From positions 1,736,001 through 1,800,000 of the forward strand of contig CM024168.1 of assembly GCA_013433145.1 (NCBI GenBank): 64,000 bases of DNA. The letters run 5' to 3'. Made by a program: the position numbers and the translations under genes. The notes below the pieces were generated by a model, which saw nothing but the letters and a program-made list of their open reading frames with translations, was not told the DNA's origin and ran no database searches. The DNA comes from Ascaris suum. Taxonomy: Eukaryota > Nematoda > Chromadorea > Rhabditida > Ascarididae. This document shows, in pieces, positions 1-13,000 of the stretch (positions are counted from its first letter, which is position 1; every line of letters begins with the position of its first letter).

Positions 1-570
1 TTTTTACGAATACGATAGTTTCATCGCTAAAAATTTCCTCGAAGAAAATTTCTCGACAAAAAATTTTTGCATAAGAAAATAGCGAAAAAAGAAACGCAAA
101 ATTTGCTAAGCAAAATGGTGAAATGTTACCAGAGATCACTTGCAAATTATGCCAATGAAGCGTCATCTCTGCTAGATGTATGTCAATATCGGGTGCACTT
201 AGCAATGAAATTGTGCCTGAGGCGATCTGACACACCACCAATATTCGATCGCCAACCAATGAATACATTCTCATCGGCTCAGTGCCAAATAACCACCGCA
301 ACGTTGCGACATTAAGCACTTTCACCTATCGCAAATCTATACTTCTTCTGCTTCGAGGCACTCTGATCCTTAAACATGAGAAGGACGAGGCAGAAAGTGG
401 ATTGAGAAGGAAGCCAAATTGAAAAGTTTAAATATAGTTCGAGTTTTGCTCACAGCTCTTCTTTTGCTGCGGATTACGTCTCACAAGCAGGCAAGAAGGG
501 GGGGGGGGCAGAGAAGTGAAGAGCAGATGGTAGAATCCATAAAACTATCGCGCAGGTCATCTTACACGCT

Positions 571-760
571 GAAGTGATTACCTGGTATAGTAACAGCCAC
601 TCCTGTGCACCCTAAATGAATAACATCACCCCTGTTCCCTTCCCTCTCCCCCACAAGTGAATCACACCCTTTCCCAAGTGATAACACCCCTGTCCCCTGT
701 TTACGCATGTGATAATACCCACCCCTGTCCCCCCTGATTGAATAGCACCCAACACTAGTT
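571..760. repeat. Degenerate minisatellite, GTGATAACACCCCTGTCCC-like
   Basis: Four to five diverged copies of a unit of about 20-35 bp containing GTGAT(A)ACACCC and CCCTGTCCC. It produces overlapping Gly/Val/Ile-rich minus-strand frames, which explains the short ORFs there. Confidence 0.6.
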
Positions 761-3678
761 CCCTTCCATTCTGCCGAAGCTGCAAGGTGCATTCATCATT
801 TCGCAAACAATGCTTCATTATTACATCAAAATGTTTGCTTGACAAGTAATGTTGCAGAAAAGTGACGGAATATCGTAAGGAGAATAACCATTTTTTTTGA
901 TCAGCAAATGGATTATTGCATCCGACTGCACAACGCGACGAAACAAAATCGCATCATGTCACGTTTGTTGTCCGCTCATAAAAAGCACTTATGGACACAA
1001 TTAAGGAAATATTGCACTTGAAGAAAAAAGTTTCCTATCTAATATTCATTTAGCTTTTAGTAGAAAGCTATGAAGTGAAGAGAATATCATCATCGTTCGC
1101 TTTATGATGAGAAAGCCAACAAATTTACGATCATTTTAAAAAAAAAAGCAACAAAAGTGCGCTGCTTCAAAAACTCCATATTTCTGCTGCGCATTTTTTT
1201 TTTGTGTCAGTGAAGAAATGGGAATTATTTTGTTCTTATGAGACGCTATTAAATCGATAAAAACAACAATTTCAACTTTAAATGAAAAGTATAAATTACT
1301 TTCAGAACGACTGCAAACGCGAAATCGTTACTTTCGAAGTAATTTTATTGAAAATTCAAAGAAATAAATTCGAACACGGTAAGATGATTGCAGTCTAAAA
1401 AAAATTCGATTAGTTCGATCATTTATCCATTTTCAACAATTAACTTTCCTTCTATTTTACTCAGAATTCTATATCACTCTACCAATGTGCTAGTGGATAT
1501 TCTTCGTTTATCGGATAAGTCGAACAATGAACGAAAAATGTCCGATGGTCAAATTGGCCAAACTGGCCAAATTTTTGGAAAAATACAATTACTGGTCCGG
1601 TGAGGTACTTAAATATAGCATAACTGCAAAAGCCATAAAGTGAATTATGCAAATAAAACTCAAATGAAATAATTTTATTAGAGCATAAGAAATATGGAAT
1701 GATAGTTCTTTCTAGTGATGAATCGTAGCAAGATGCAAAGTTTAACCGCAGTCTTCTAAAGTTTATACGGATCCTTTCTTGGCATCATTACGCACCACAG
1801 TAAATCAAGTGATAAGTTCAGCTAATAATGCAAAATATGTTAAAACCTTACGAGGTGATAATATAACATCAACAGAACATGGTCATCAAAGATGGAAAAT
1901 ATAATAATATGCGAATACTATAAGTATTACAAATGTATACTTATATGCAAATATATATACAAATATATATATGGGTATCACCAGAAATGCTATAAAAATA
2001 CTTGCATATAAAAAATATATGCAAACATTGCAGATAAACTAATCAACTATATTCTTTATGTTTCGCACACATCACACATAAGCTGTAAAATAATGAGGCT
2101 GAAATGTAAAATGCTAGGCTTTTATAAGCGTAAAATTGTACTTGAATTTATGAGCTGATTTTTTTTTCCGATGAAAGCTTATCATAATGATCAATCATCG
2201 TTTAAAATACTGAAAAATCAATAATGCTCGAAAAAATTCGAATATTTTCAAGCAAAGTAATATAGAGAATATGAAACTTTCTAGAAATATTCACATTTAA
2301 TAAAAAAAAAGAAGAAATGGAAAATAAAATCCGCACTTTGATATCACCAATGAGAATGTCATTCATAGGAATATTCCATCGATTGCCTCATATTTGTGCT
2401 CCTTGTCGTGGATTCATCTCATTGCCACTTACTCGAATTTATCTCATCTTACACTCGTCTAATGAATAGCTCAATGTGAATTACAAAATTTTCCCTCATA
2501 AATACTGAATTACTTCTTTATTATGCTCTGTTTCTAAAGTTAATTCACCTGTTTCACTTGATTATCCATCTATTCGCCAAGGATCGACGCAGTTCTAAAG
2601 ATAGTAGCACTCTCAAAATATGAAATTAAATTTCCAAACTCGCTCTGAAGACACTCAAAGAAAATCTCTTTTAATTGGATGAGACATTTCAGAATTCAAA
2701 AAAAAAAAAATTCTAGAACTCTTCTTGGATCTCTCCACTAAAATTCTTTTAAGAATCGCGAAATTCTTTATCAGTTCGATGGGTCTAATCAACAGCTCCA
2801 GTTCAACTACTCGTCGAATGTTACTAAACGTTTGCAGCAATTCGCGCTTCCCTAACTAGTAATACTTCTTAGTTAACAGCATGCCAATTTAAGAATTTTT
2901 ATGTGTTAAGTCTGCAGCGATAAAAGTACAGAAAAAGGCTAATAAAATGGAATTCAAGTGCAACACATAAATGTATTTTAAAATAAGCGGAAAAAAGTTC
3001 CATTAAAAAAGTTTGTAACAAACACAGAAGCAGAAATGAAGAATTATATTTATAAGGGACAGAAAAGAGGAATGATGTTTTTTTTCTGCGAATTATTTTC
3101 GATAGGTCTTAGCTTATCATAATATAATTTTCTCTGTTTCATTGTTCTTTCATCGTCTACTTAGATAATTCTGATAAGATAATCAACGATTCATACGATA
3201 ATAGCTGCCGTAAATTTCTAATCAAATAACGATCGGCTACTCCACTTTGAGCGCCTTTTTACGAGAGGAATTCGCGCGACCCAAACAGTCAGATGGGTGG
3301 TCATTTCGAAGCAACTAAATCTATTGGGAATTCAGAATCAACGTTAATTTTCGTCCAAAACCCAATTATAGCCACTAGAAGCATCCGTTCGACTACATTT
3401 CTTCGAAGAATAATATCACTCAACAATTCAACGTTTTACTACAACGAAACCTGAGTTTTACTACGCTCACTTGTACATCTGGAATATTTTCACTTGGAGA
3501 GGCCGAGAAAAGAAGAACATTTGGGAGGATCAATGTGGAATCCTCTACTAAAGACTTATTTTGCAGCAACAACATAATTCAAACTTGTGATACTTGTGAA
3601 ATTCATGCATAGTTTTTGGTGAATATATAGTGCATATTTTAATTTTTTTTTAAATTTGCATATTCAAGCCATAAGCAA

Positions 3679-4077
3679 TCAATGACTGGACGTTACTGAA
3701 GCAGTTGGGATAGCCATCAAAATGACCACTGCTAGGATTGATCTGAATGCTTGACCATGACAATTCCATTTAAGTGAGTAAATGGATTTGCAAAGAAACT
3801 GTTGACATTCGCCGAGTGGACTCCATAGACAACATACAGCACCACATTTCTTATAATTGCCTAGTCGAGCAATTAAGTCAGTGACCATTGAATGGACGGA
3901 CCCTTTTGCATATGCAAATTCAACTGGTGCAGTAACGAAATGAATAATCAACGAGATGACCAATAATTTAGCGTATGTTTGATCAATATGGACAAATGAA
4001 TACAAGACGAGTATACAGTGGCAATTATTACACTTTATTGCAAGTAACAAAAAAAACCATTTGAAATACTCAAACAC
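3679..4077 (-). other. Doubtful ORF resembling a secreted Cys-rich protein
   Basis: 132 open codons with GC content above the flanks. It contains a hydrophobic segment (LLVISLIIHFVTAPVEFAYA) resembling a signal peptide, then a Cys-rich part (KCGAVCCLWSPLGECQQFLC) and a hydrophobic C-terminal segment. The frame opens with GTG and the first in-frame ATG lies past the hydrophobic region. It would therefore have to be an exon with an upstream acceptor, and I see no clear one. I do not recognise a family. Confidence 0.2.
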
Positions 4078-7000
4078 TGAGTAAATATAGAAGAAAGAAC
4101 ATCGTTTTCATTGTTGAAAGTATAGTAGTAGAGTTTTACTAAAGTTACTACTATCTTAAACTGTAAGATAAAATGTTCTTTATAATTGATTAAAAGATTT
4201 CAATGACAGATCATAGATAACATAGGAAGGAGTGATTTAAGAGGTGCAGAGTGGGGGATGGAAATGACAGATAAATCCCCCACCCCCCCCCCTTCTCCTA
4301 ATTTCTATCATCCCTTCCATAGACGACTTTTTATCCCTATCGATAGTGCAGCAACTGGTCTCCTCTAGTATTTTCCTTTTAAGAATAAAACGAGAACCTC
4401 ATTTTTACATAGTAATTTGTGAAATTTTGAGCATATTTTCTTACATATGCTAAGAAATAAATTGTAAACGATATGCTGTACGTTTGTGATATCGATTAAA
4501 GAAATGCTGAACACGATGTTTCGTTTGACTATCAGCGCTTTCTATCCGACTATTTGCGGTCCGTCGGGCAATGAGAGAGGGAAAGGGGAGAAAGGAGAGC
4601 GTTGTAGGTGATATCCCTTTGACTAATTACAGAGATAAAAGATCGACTTCATATGAGGACTAATCGCCGATTAATAAGTGGATCACACTTTTGCCATCAC
4701 TGAGAAATAAAGATGAAATATCCTGTCATAGTTAATCGTAATTACTTCGAGATAAAATATCAGATACTGATAAATGAATTTCGATCTTCATATTACTGTA
4801 AATTTAATACGTATTCTCGGTTCTCATTTTTATATTATACCTAAAACTGATAATAGTGAATATATTAGTTGAAATTTCAATTTCGTCGACAGATAATTTT
4901 TTAATGAACAATCGTATCGAATATTATTTAAAAATACTACTTAAAAACATTTTTGCACCATTATGCTGATAGTGCCGTTAGGATTTCTCTCTGAAATTAG
5001 CTGCATTTAATTCAAGATGCAAGCTATAATTTTACGCCTTTTGCAAATTTGTACTCACACAGTGTATTTAAGCCAGAAATAATGACGTCATGTCTGAGTG
5101 TCTGTATATCTGCCAATAGTCTGAAACCATTAAAGCTAAACATAGGAAATTTAGTGAGCAATAACGCGTATACTATAGCGCGATTTCTTGCATCATTTTT
5201 CAAGTTGATTCATTTTTTCCTTATAGTTACTTAAAGAAATATGAAATTTTGTGAGCATTTTTATAATCGATCGAATTATAATTTACATCGATAGGAGCAT
5301 CTTTAAAAAAACACTCGAAATTTATATTTTTAAAATACGTTCGATTCATCGGCTCCTTTAAAATATGGAAGCGCATTAGTGCTCATAGGTTATTATTTGG
5401 AGCAAGCACATGAAATCAATTGGACTGATAAGTGAAATTACAAAAATATGTATAATGGTTGCAGCTTTGATATTCCTCTTCACTTACAATAATTTGATCG
5501 CTTATTTGTACTCAATCGGATGTTTTATTAATGCACAAGTTGTGCGATTTTATTTTTTCGATGCGCTTTAGCAATTGTGTTTCGTTAATCACAATTTTAT
5601 GCATCATATAAATAAGCTTTATTTCGTTTTTTCTTTATCTTTTTATGCGAAATATATTATGCAAATTTATTTTTGAAAAAAAATAACTTTTGGTAAAATA
5701 TTTTGAAAAATTTGCATAAGACTTGCAATTTGATTGTTAAGTTTTACAATTTTCATGGTCATTCAAATCATCTTATTCATCATTCCGTTTACAACGCTAG
5801 CGAATATATCGCTTTCTCGACTTGTTTCATCTTCAATTTTTCGATAATTACAAAAAAGAATGCATAAAACTGTCCAATAAAATGCAGCCGGCTGTACGCA
5901 TACTCGTTAAGAGAACCTAATTCGAACTTTACACATTATTAAAAACTGAACTAAATCGTATCGCATTAATGAAAATTTTATAGCCGCTTCAGCCTTTCGT
6001 TTTTTTTTTCTTGCTAGGTTTATGTGAAATTTTATGACTTATTCTCTAAAAATTTAAATGTATTTTTTTCTATTCTATGACGCATGCAAATGCATGTGAT
6101 TTTATTCAATGGTTTTTTGCATAATTGTGAAGAATTAGTCTTTTTGGGGATTTTCTTCCCGTTTTTCCCTTCCTCGCTCCCATCCCCCTCTACCTATTCC
6201 CTTCCAATAACAAACTCCTATATAGCATAGTACTTGAAAAGCCTATGCGTCGGCAGAAATTGCAGCCTTTTCGAACTATGCCTTTTTTTGTTCGCTATGA
6301 GCGAAGACTTTCTCCCTTCCGCTCCTCCTCATCTCTCCCTTGATTACAATTTCAAAAGACTACAGAATATCCCCTCACTGAATTCGATTTCAATATTTGC
6401 TATGATGCCAAATATTTCTGTGCTTTAATTTTATGACGAAATTTTTGATCTTGCAAATTTGTGGATAATTCATGGAAACTGATCGTTAAAATCTCCTATA
6501 ATCGGTCCATAAATTTTATCCCGCATTCTTGGATCTTCGCAGTCACAGTCGATATCCTATCTACGAACCATCTCCAATCATAAATAACGCCATTTATTCA
6601 TCTAAAATACTTCATTAGTATGCGTGGTCTGCGAAGCTCAGAGAGATGTATGTAAATATACACTTGCAGCCTGCCTTCCAAAAACGATTTTTTCAGGTTT
6701 CGTGACACTTGCGGCGCTAGTAGATCCGCACGCAATACGATAATAGAAAAGTACTAAGTTATTGGTTAACGTTAAAATTTCAGGTATAATAAACCCGAAT
6801 GGTAAAACCTGAATGGAATGGTTAAAACTTAAACCTAAGTGAAGAAGTATCCTTATACCCCAATTAGTGGTCACTTACTGGTAGCGCCTTTGTCGCCGAC
6901 ACCATTTTCATAGCGCTATGGGGGGATTTATCTAGTGGGTAGACGGAGAAACTATGGCATTTATTGATTAGACGGCAAGCTAATGAAAGCTTTTCGGCTA

Positions 7001-10000
7001 TCAGCTAGCAATGATTTAATGTGATTTGATTCTCTCGTCTAATGCATCTTGAGATGCAAATGATATGAATGGCAGTATCCTTATAAATAAAAGCACATTG
7101 GTGATGGCTTGATTCTAATGGTGGAAAATCAGCAAATAAACCTCTTAGTGGAGATCATTTCGCAAATGATGCCTAGAGATTTCCTATCTGATAATGCAAA
7201 CTATAAATCAGTGAATAATCGAACTACCATATATTACTGAAAAAATAAACTTCAATGGTTATGAGTTTCTCAATTATTTTTGAGTAATTTTGATGAGATT
7301 AGTACTTTGAGTCAATAAATGGATATCACATATCACATAATCCTGGAAAAAAACTCCAGTAATTGTAAATCCTTCAATAATTTTTGAAAACAATTTTGCT
7401 ATGATTGGTACTTAGAGATAGTAAATCGATAACATCTTCAAAATCCTAAGTACACTTAGAAATATCTAACGATAGCTCAAAAAATCGTTCGCTTAAGAAA
7501 AAAGAGACAGGTAAAATAACAATTAAAAAAGGACAGTAAGTACAACAAAATAAAGCCTAAAGAAACAACAAGGTAAATAATCCGAGAAGATAATCAAAGT
7601 ATCAATAATAGTTTTTTTTTAATGTAACGTATTTAGGAGTGTTATCAGTTTACCTGTGCGTCGATTATTCCGTTAATTAATTAACGCTCAAAGATTTAGT
7701 TTGAGTTTTATATCAGTTCACCTGTTTAGCAGCCATCCCAAACAAATTTGCATATTTAAATAAGATTTCAACAACAGCTTAATTAGCCGCTCGTTCAATC
7801 GAGTACAGTAATTTTACTGGAGTGGACGAAGCAACTACGCAAATTTTCATGCAAATTTATTAGCCTACATAATTACAACAATATTGGAAGAAGATTATGC
7901 AGAACATTTCATAAATGCCTTCATTTAACAAATACGTATAAAGATTGCATGTTAGCTACACAATAGATTTGGCAATATTGAGGCACTCTCGATACTCGAT
8001 TGCGCTCTGTGAGTGCTTCATTAATGCGCAATGAAGCGTCCCTCAAGCCCCCCATTGAGTTTAGTAGCTATAAAGATTAACTTTAAATAGGTATGCTAAT
8101 TGAATTCTCACTCATAGCGTGCATCTGTTTCATCACTGATAAATTCACCTACTTAAGCTCACGATGGAAGGGCAGCCGACTGGTCACTTCTAACCGATTA
8201 ATCCTTGCCTTTATGATCGTAAATACAGCCGTGCAAAATCACTTTCAAAGTGACAGCTGGAACTAGAGATCGAGGAAGATATTGCATTTTTAGAGGCGAC
8301 CGGGGGATAGGATTTTGAGAAATGAGCGGAAAAATGAAGAACTGAGCAGAATGGGATGAGTGTGTTCATTTTTACTATTATAAGATGTTTTTGTATCCCT
8401 CTAAAATAGGTGCCATTGAAAGAGAAATAATTAAATAAAAGATTACAATTTTATACTTCTCTAAAAGTATGCAGCAAAAAAATCCCCTATGAAGAAGGAC
8501 ACCTATGTTGAAATTTTTTGCTAAAAAATCCTAAAATATTGGGTAAAAAAACTAAGGAAAATCCTTCATGTTTCATGTTTTTTTATTGTTTGCGGAGAGA
8601 CTTTCATGCGGATGAATTCTACAGTTTACGAAGAATTTTTTATGCGGAAAACCTTTTCCTTATTGAACCGTGAAATAAAATGGGAAACTGGGTCAACGAA
8701 GATTAAGATGCTGAAAAAATGAGCCAAGTTGGAGTCGAAAAAGTGTCTAAAATGAACTCGCAGCAAAATCTATCCGTCGAAGCATTAACGCTATTGTCTT
8801 TGATAAGAAACGAGGAGATGGGAGGAATTATGAGAAGAAGCACTTTACCCAATTCTTTGGCATCAAAGCAATATCCTCCTAAAATTTAACCAACTGCATG
8901 AATTTCTCATAGCCTTTTTCGCTAATTCTTAAAAACATTCGGATGTCGGGTCTAAATTTCTAAGTTGCTGACTTCAGTCCTGGCAGCTGAGAAAAAAGCT
9001 TAATTCTTCGAAAATTTAAATTTAGAAAGCAACAAGATGAGACCTATTTTTTTAATGAATGTCCCCCTTGTCCTCTCTCCCCCCCCCCCCCCCCAACTTC
9101 CTTTCTTTTTCCCCAATCGAACGACAGATTTTAAAATTAGAAGCGAAGGAAATTTACGATTTTAAACAAAAACGACCTGTGGAATAAAAAATTTAAAATT
9201 GGAAACTGGAGAGCGAATTTGAATCTAAGACCGCCATAAAAGTAAATTTTCGAAACTTGAACTGAATCCCCTCTCAGCCATATCTCCCGTCATTTCCACT
9301 ACTACTCACTATAGATAGAAACCCCGTTCTAATGAACCAAATCTGATAGAAATACAGCCTTATTGATAACCGAAGTTTTTGACAGATGCATGAATGGATT
9401 GACCATTTGGCATTTATAGTTCATGTGCAGCACCTCTCTCAAAATATTTGCATCTCTAACACAATGTTTGCAATGTCTACACACATTTCGGCATACGCAT
9501 TAAAGTTACAGTCTTGCTTTTGCAAATTGGCAATTCTTGCAAATTACAAATTTTGCAATATCTTTGCAAATGAAAATATTTGCAATCGTCCAAATGGAAG
9601 TTTTCTTTATAGTTGCTGATATGTCTAACCAAAGCGTTCTCATTTATTGCTATATTTTCATTAAGTAGAGTACACGACCATAGCACTAATTAATTTCTTA
9701 CTTCGTTGCTTAGCGAATCATTAATCCGTCACCGTATTAGGTCAAATAATCCCCCTCCCCACCCACACAGATCAATCAAACCCCTTCTCTAAATTTTCGG
9801 GGATGGGGGGAGGGATGGAGGAAGGGAGGAGAAAGGCACCTCTCCTTTCAGCAACCTAGCGCTTCAGCCATCTAAAACTCGAAAAATAATTGTTTTCATA
9901 TGTTTGAAACGTTGTTTTATACGATAGCCTGGCAAGACTTTAGCAGGAAACAATTTCCCTCTTCTCGCTTTAAAAGCCCAGGAATCTTATAAATGAGGAT

Positions 10001-10645
10001 TAATTAAGACAACACAATACTTCCACCGGTTTTTCTTCTCAGATTCTGATAGGAAGGATTCTGACGTTACAAGTTTCAACCTCTGTTCCCGATGAGACAC
10101 GGTGAACTATCGCCAACTGGTGCATATTTGTTGCTGTGTCGTCACAAATCATCAAGCAGCCCTATCCCAATACAATGATGGAAACAGCCTGACAATCACT
10201 TAAGAACTAGAAACACTTACTACAGGCTATTCCAGTAAACTGAATAACAGATATTTCAATAATTAGCTCTGGGCAATAGGTAAAACTAATGATAATACTA
10301 TTATTTCTGATTACACCTATTAGGTAATAGGTAATATAATAGGTAACAACAAGTGTAAGTCCTGCTGGGGGCTAATATTATTGAATGCAGTTATAATATA
10401 ATATTATTCAATCATTCATTCGCGTTAGAAATATAATAAAAAAGTCCACCACAAAACACTTTTCCTTTCATACCTAAACAATAAAAAAACCATCACATTC
10501 CAAAGAAATTTAATAATCAATTTGTATATTTAATATTCGTCACGATTAAGTCCTATAAAAACAATTCCCATCAAAAATAGCGTATAAGGGTACGCCTAAG
10601 CCATGCAAGATCGAAACAGCAGTACACGAAAGAAACAAATCGCTG

Positions 10646-10816
10646 AATGAAATGCTAGCATATTTGTGGTGATATTTCAAGTGTGTTGTAGGGTCACTTG
10701 CCTTAGTCGATAAAATTTATGATCTGGCATTATAAAAGATCATAAATTTGATCGGCTAAGGCAAGTGACCTATAACGCATTTGAAATATCACCACAAATA
10801 TGCTAGCACTTCATTT
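10646..10816. mobile_element. Fold-back element of 171 bp (two 79-bp arms, 13-bp loop)
   Basis: Left arm 10646-10724 (aatgaaatgctagcatattt...) and right arm 10738-10816 are reverse complements at about nine positions in ten, separated by a 13-nt loop (tggcattataaaa). Long near-perfect fold-backs of this size are typical of MITEs that are almost all terminal repeat. If transcribed, it would form a dsRNA hairpin. No obvious target duplication is visible. Confidence 0.75.
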
Positions 10817-11093
10817 ATAATGCCTCCTTCAGAAGATGATAGTTGATGCATAACGAGGCGCCGTTTTTAATCGAATAATTTGCTCTTCAACTAGCAAGTG
10901 ATTTACGTTTGCCTTTCGGGTAATTTAGAAGTCAATAAACGCCTCACAAACCTACAAATACAAATGTAGTCGCCGACTCTACATACACATTAAAAAAATC
11001 CTACTCTATAATCATTTTCAAATGAACTACTCTCACATTCAGATCTTATGGTTAAAATTTCACCAAAAAAACCCTACACTCAGATCATAAATT

Positions 11094-11168
11094 CACTGCG
11101 ATGTTACGGGATTTGAATCCGTAAAACATTTGCAATTAACAGTTAAAATCACACTCTGCAACCTATTC
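11094..11168 (-). tRNA. Second tRNA-like segment, opposite strand
   Basis: Reading the minus strand, TTGCAGAGTGTG (11161-11150) resembles an A box and GGATTCAAATCC (11120-11109) a B box. TTACGG/CCGTAA can form a T-arm stem, and CTGTTAA would be an Asn-type anticodon loop. The acceptor stem does not pair convincingly. It is probably a degenerate tRNA. Confidence 0.3.
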
Positions 11169-11726
11169 TTCAAACTTGACGAACTACTCGATAGGTAGGA
11201 ATGAAAAAAAAACCAAACTAAGCACCGGAATGCTAGGAGCTCCGCGGGAGCTTTTTATCGTGGAACCGCGGTGGCGACTAACCCGCCAAACTGTCCAACT
11301 TCCCATGAAGGACTTTCATACATTTTTGAAAGGGTGTACATCCACTTCTTATGTCGCTCCCCGTAAAGATCACACTACACCTCCGCGGAGTTACCTCTAG
11401 CTCCACATTCAACAGTTTCTGCAAAAAAGTCCCACAGCTATACTATTGGATTCGCAAGAGCGATCCTTGCGACGATAATTCACAGCAACATCTGCATTAC
11501 AGACATGAAGATTTATCAACATAAAAACAGAGAGTAGCCAAAGTATAAAGAGAAAACGAAGAAATTATAGCACAGCAAATCAAATCGCCTTGCCTGCCAC
11601 CTCAAATATACCCCATCATAAAACAAAATATTGCAACAATAAAACACAACGAAATTATATAGAAATTAAATAATTAAAATGCTTCACAGAAATAAAACAA
11701 CAAAGTCACAATCGTAGTTGAAAATG

Positions 11727-11805
11727 GTGCCGATAGCCGAATGGACATTAGCTGCGAAAGTGACGAACAATCTCATAGGTTCAAATCCCTTCACAATTTG
11801 GCTTC
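11727..11805 (+). tRNA. tRNA-like segment (pseudo-tRNA or SINE head)
   Basis: TAGCCGAATGG at 11734-11744 resembles the internal A box of Ser/Leu tRNAs, and GGTTCAAATCC at 11778-11788 is a perfect B box at about the right distance. The acceptor and T stems pair poorly and no convincing cloverleaf forms. A tRNA pseudogene or the 5' end of a tRNA-derived SINE is more likely than a working tRNA. Confidence 0.3.
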
Positions 11806-11867
11806 TCAGGAAAAACACGTTAGAATGTTGTCTTTCTTTGGTTTCTGTATGAATCCTTTATGGCAAT

Positions 11868-12152
11868 GCAGCTGTTTCTAGTAGTATATGGACATCCAGC
11901 AACCATAGTCGAAACAGTAAGTATCACTTCGCCTCCTCTCCATCTCCCCCCCCCCCCCTTCCCGACAGTCTCTTCCCCTTTGAATTCGAAGTCCTAGCCA
12001 AACGTTTCTGGCAGTATGGACATTCATCAATCATAATTGGTTAAAAAACGTAACGCCTAGTCATTATTTAAAACAGCTTTATTTTTTTTTGTAACTATTC
12101 TTTCGCTTCCTCTTCCCCGTTCTCCCCACTTTACGTTCGAAATTCTACCCAA
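11868..12152. repeat. Diverged tandem duplication of about 140 bp
   Basis: Two successive segments share the order gtttct-(a/g)g(t/c)agtat-(at)ggacat, then a pyrimidine-rich block with Ctccc runs, then ttcgaa(g/a)-t-cta(g/c)cc-aaac. The first starts near 11868 and the second near 12003. They follow a tRNA-like box pair, so they could be the body of a tRNA-derived repeat. Confidence 0.45.
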
Positions 12153-13000
12153 ACCCATTATTCGCAACTCATGACACGAAAATAGCTTAATAAATACAAT
12201 TTCACAGGTCAAACTGTTTTAACAGTTAAGTAACAATCGAACAGAAAGGGAAGGAATTTTAATGCAATATGGACAGTTTGAATGAAGAATGTGTAGATCG
12301 GAAAATAATAAAGAAAAGATAACATCAAGCTATCATGTTTGAATACAAGAACTAGAACTATCAGCGGGACCACCTATACTCAATGGTTTAGAATCCCCGG
12401 GTAAACCTTCTCCTTGTACCCTCGACACAACTCCAGCTTTCTAATTCCCCCTTTGCTTTGATAACCGTTGAACTATATGTATCTACGATAGAAGTAAGCA
12501 TTTAAAATTAATCTTCAACGTCGGTACTTAAAAAACTTGAAGAAATTGCTCATGAAAAGTCCCTCTTCAAAAGACCAACCTATGAATTGATAAATATGAA
12601 TGAAAAATATCCAGTGAACTCGGCCAACTAACTCAACGATTGATGAACGATTATAAACACTGACAAAGATACAATTAATATCCAACAAAATTCATAAGAA
12701 ATACAGAGAATAAAATGCAATGAGGATTCTTAGGGGAAACCTTGCCCGTCCCCTCTTAAAAATGGCCTTCAGTTTAGAAACAGCTTCGTAACCTTCTATG
12801 ACGATCGAATTGAATTCTGCAAATTTAATTCAACAATTCAAATTATATACTACTAAAATAATATTGTACTGCCCATGAGAGAAATTTCACTCAGAAAAGA
12901 CTATATTTTTTTCTTCAAAAAGGCGTACAAATAAACACAGCAAAAATGATGAAACTAACAAACATCTGACAAATACCATCAAAAGATCAAAGGTCAATGG

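Larger units (their letters stand above)
1..10645. other. AT-rich region without a supported gene
   Basis: Open frames here are short and lack acceptor/donor structure or recognisable domains. There are poly-A/T tracts, pyrimidine blocks with C runs (around 4265, 9079, 9748), many ATTTGCAT/ATGCAAAT octamers and a weak inverted pair near 6700/6880. The only frame of note is the one at 3679-4077. I see nothing else. Confidence 0.5.

Noticed and set aside
11221..11290. Cloning-vector contamination (GAGCTCC / CCGCGGTGGCG strings)
   Set aside because: Only short SacI/SacII-like strings match a polylinker pattern; the surrounding bases diverge at once.
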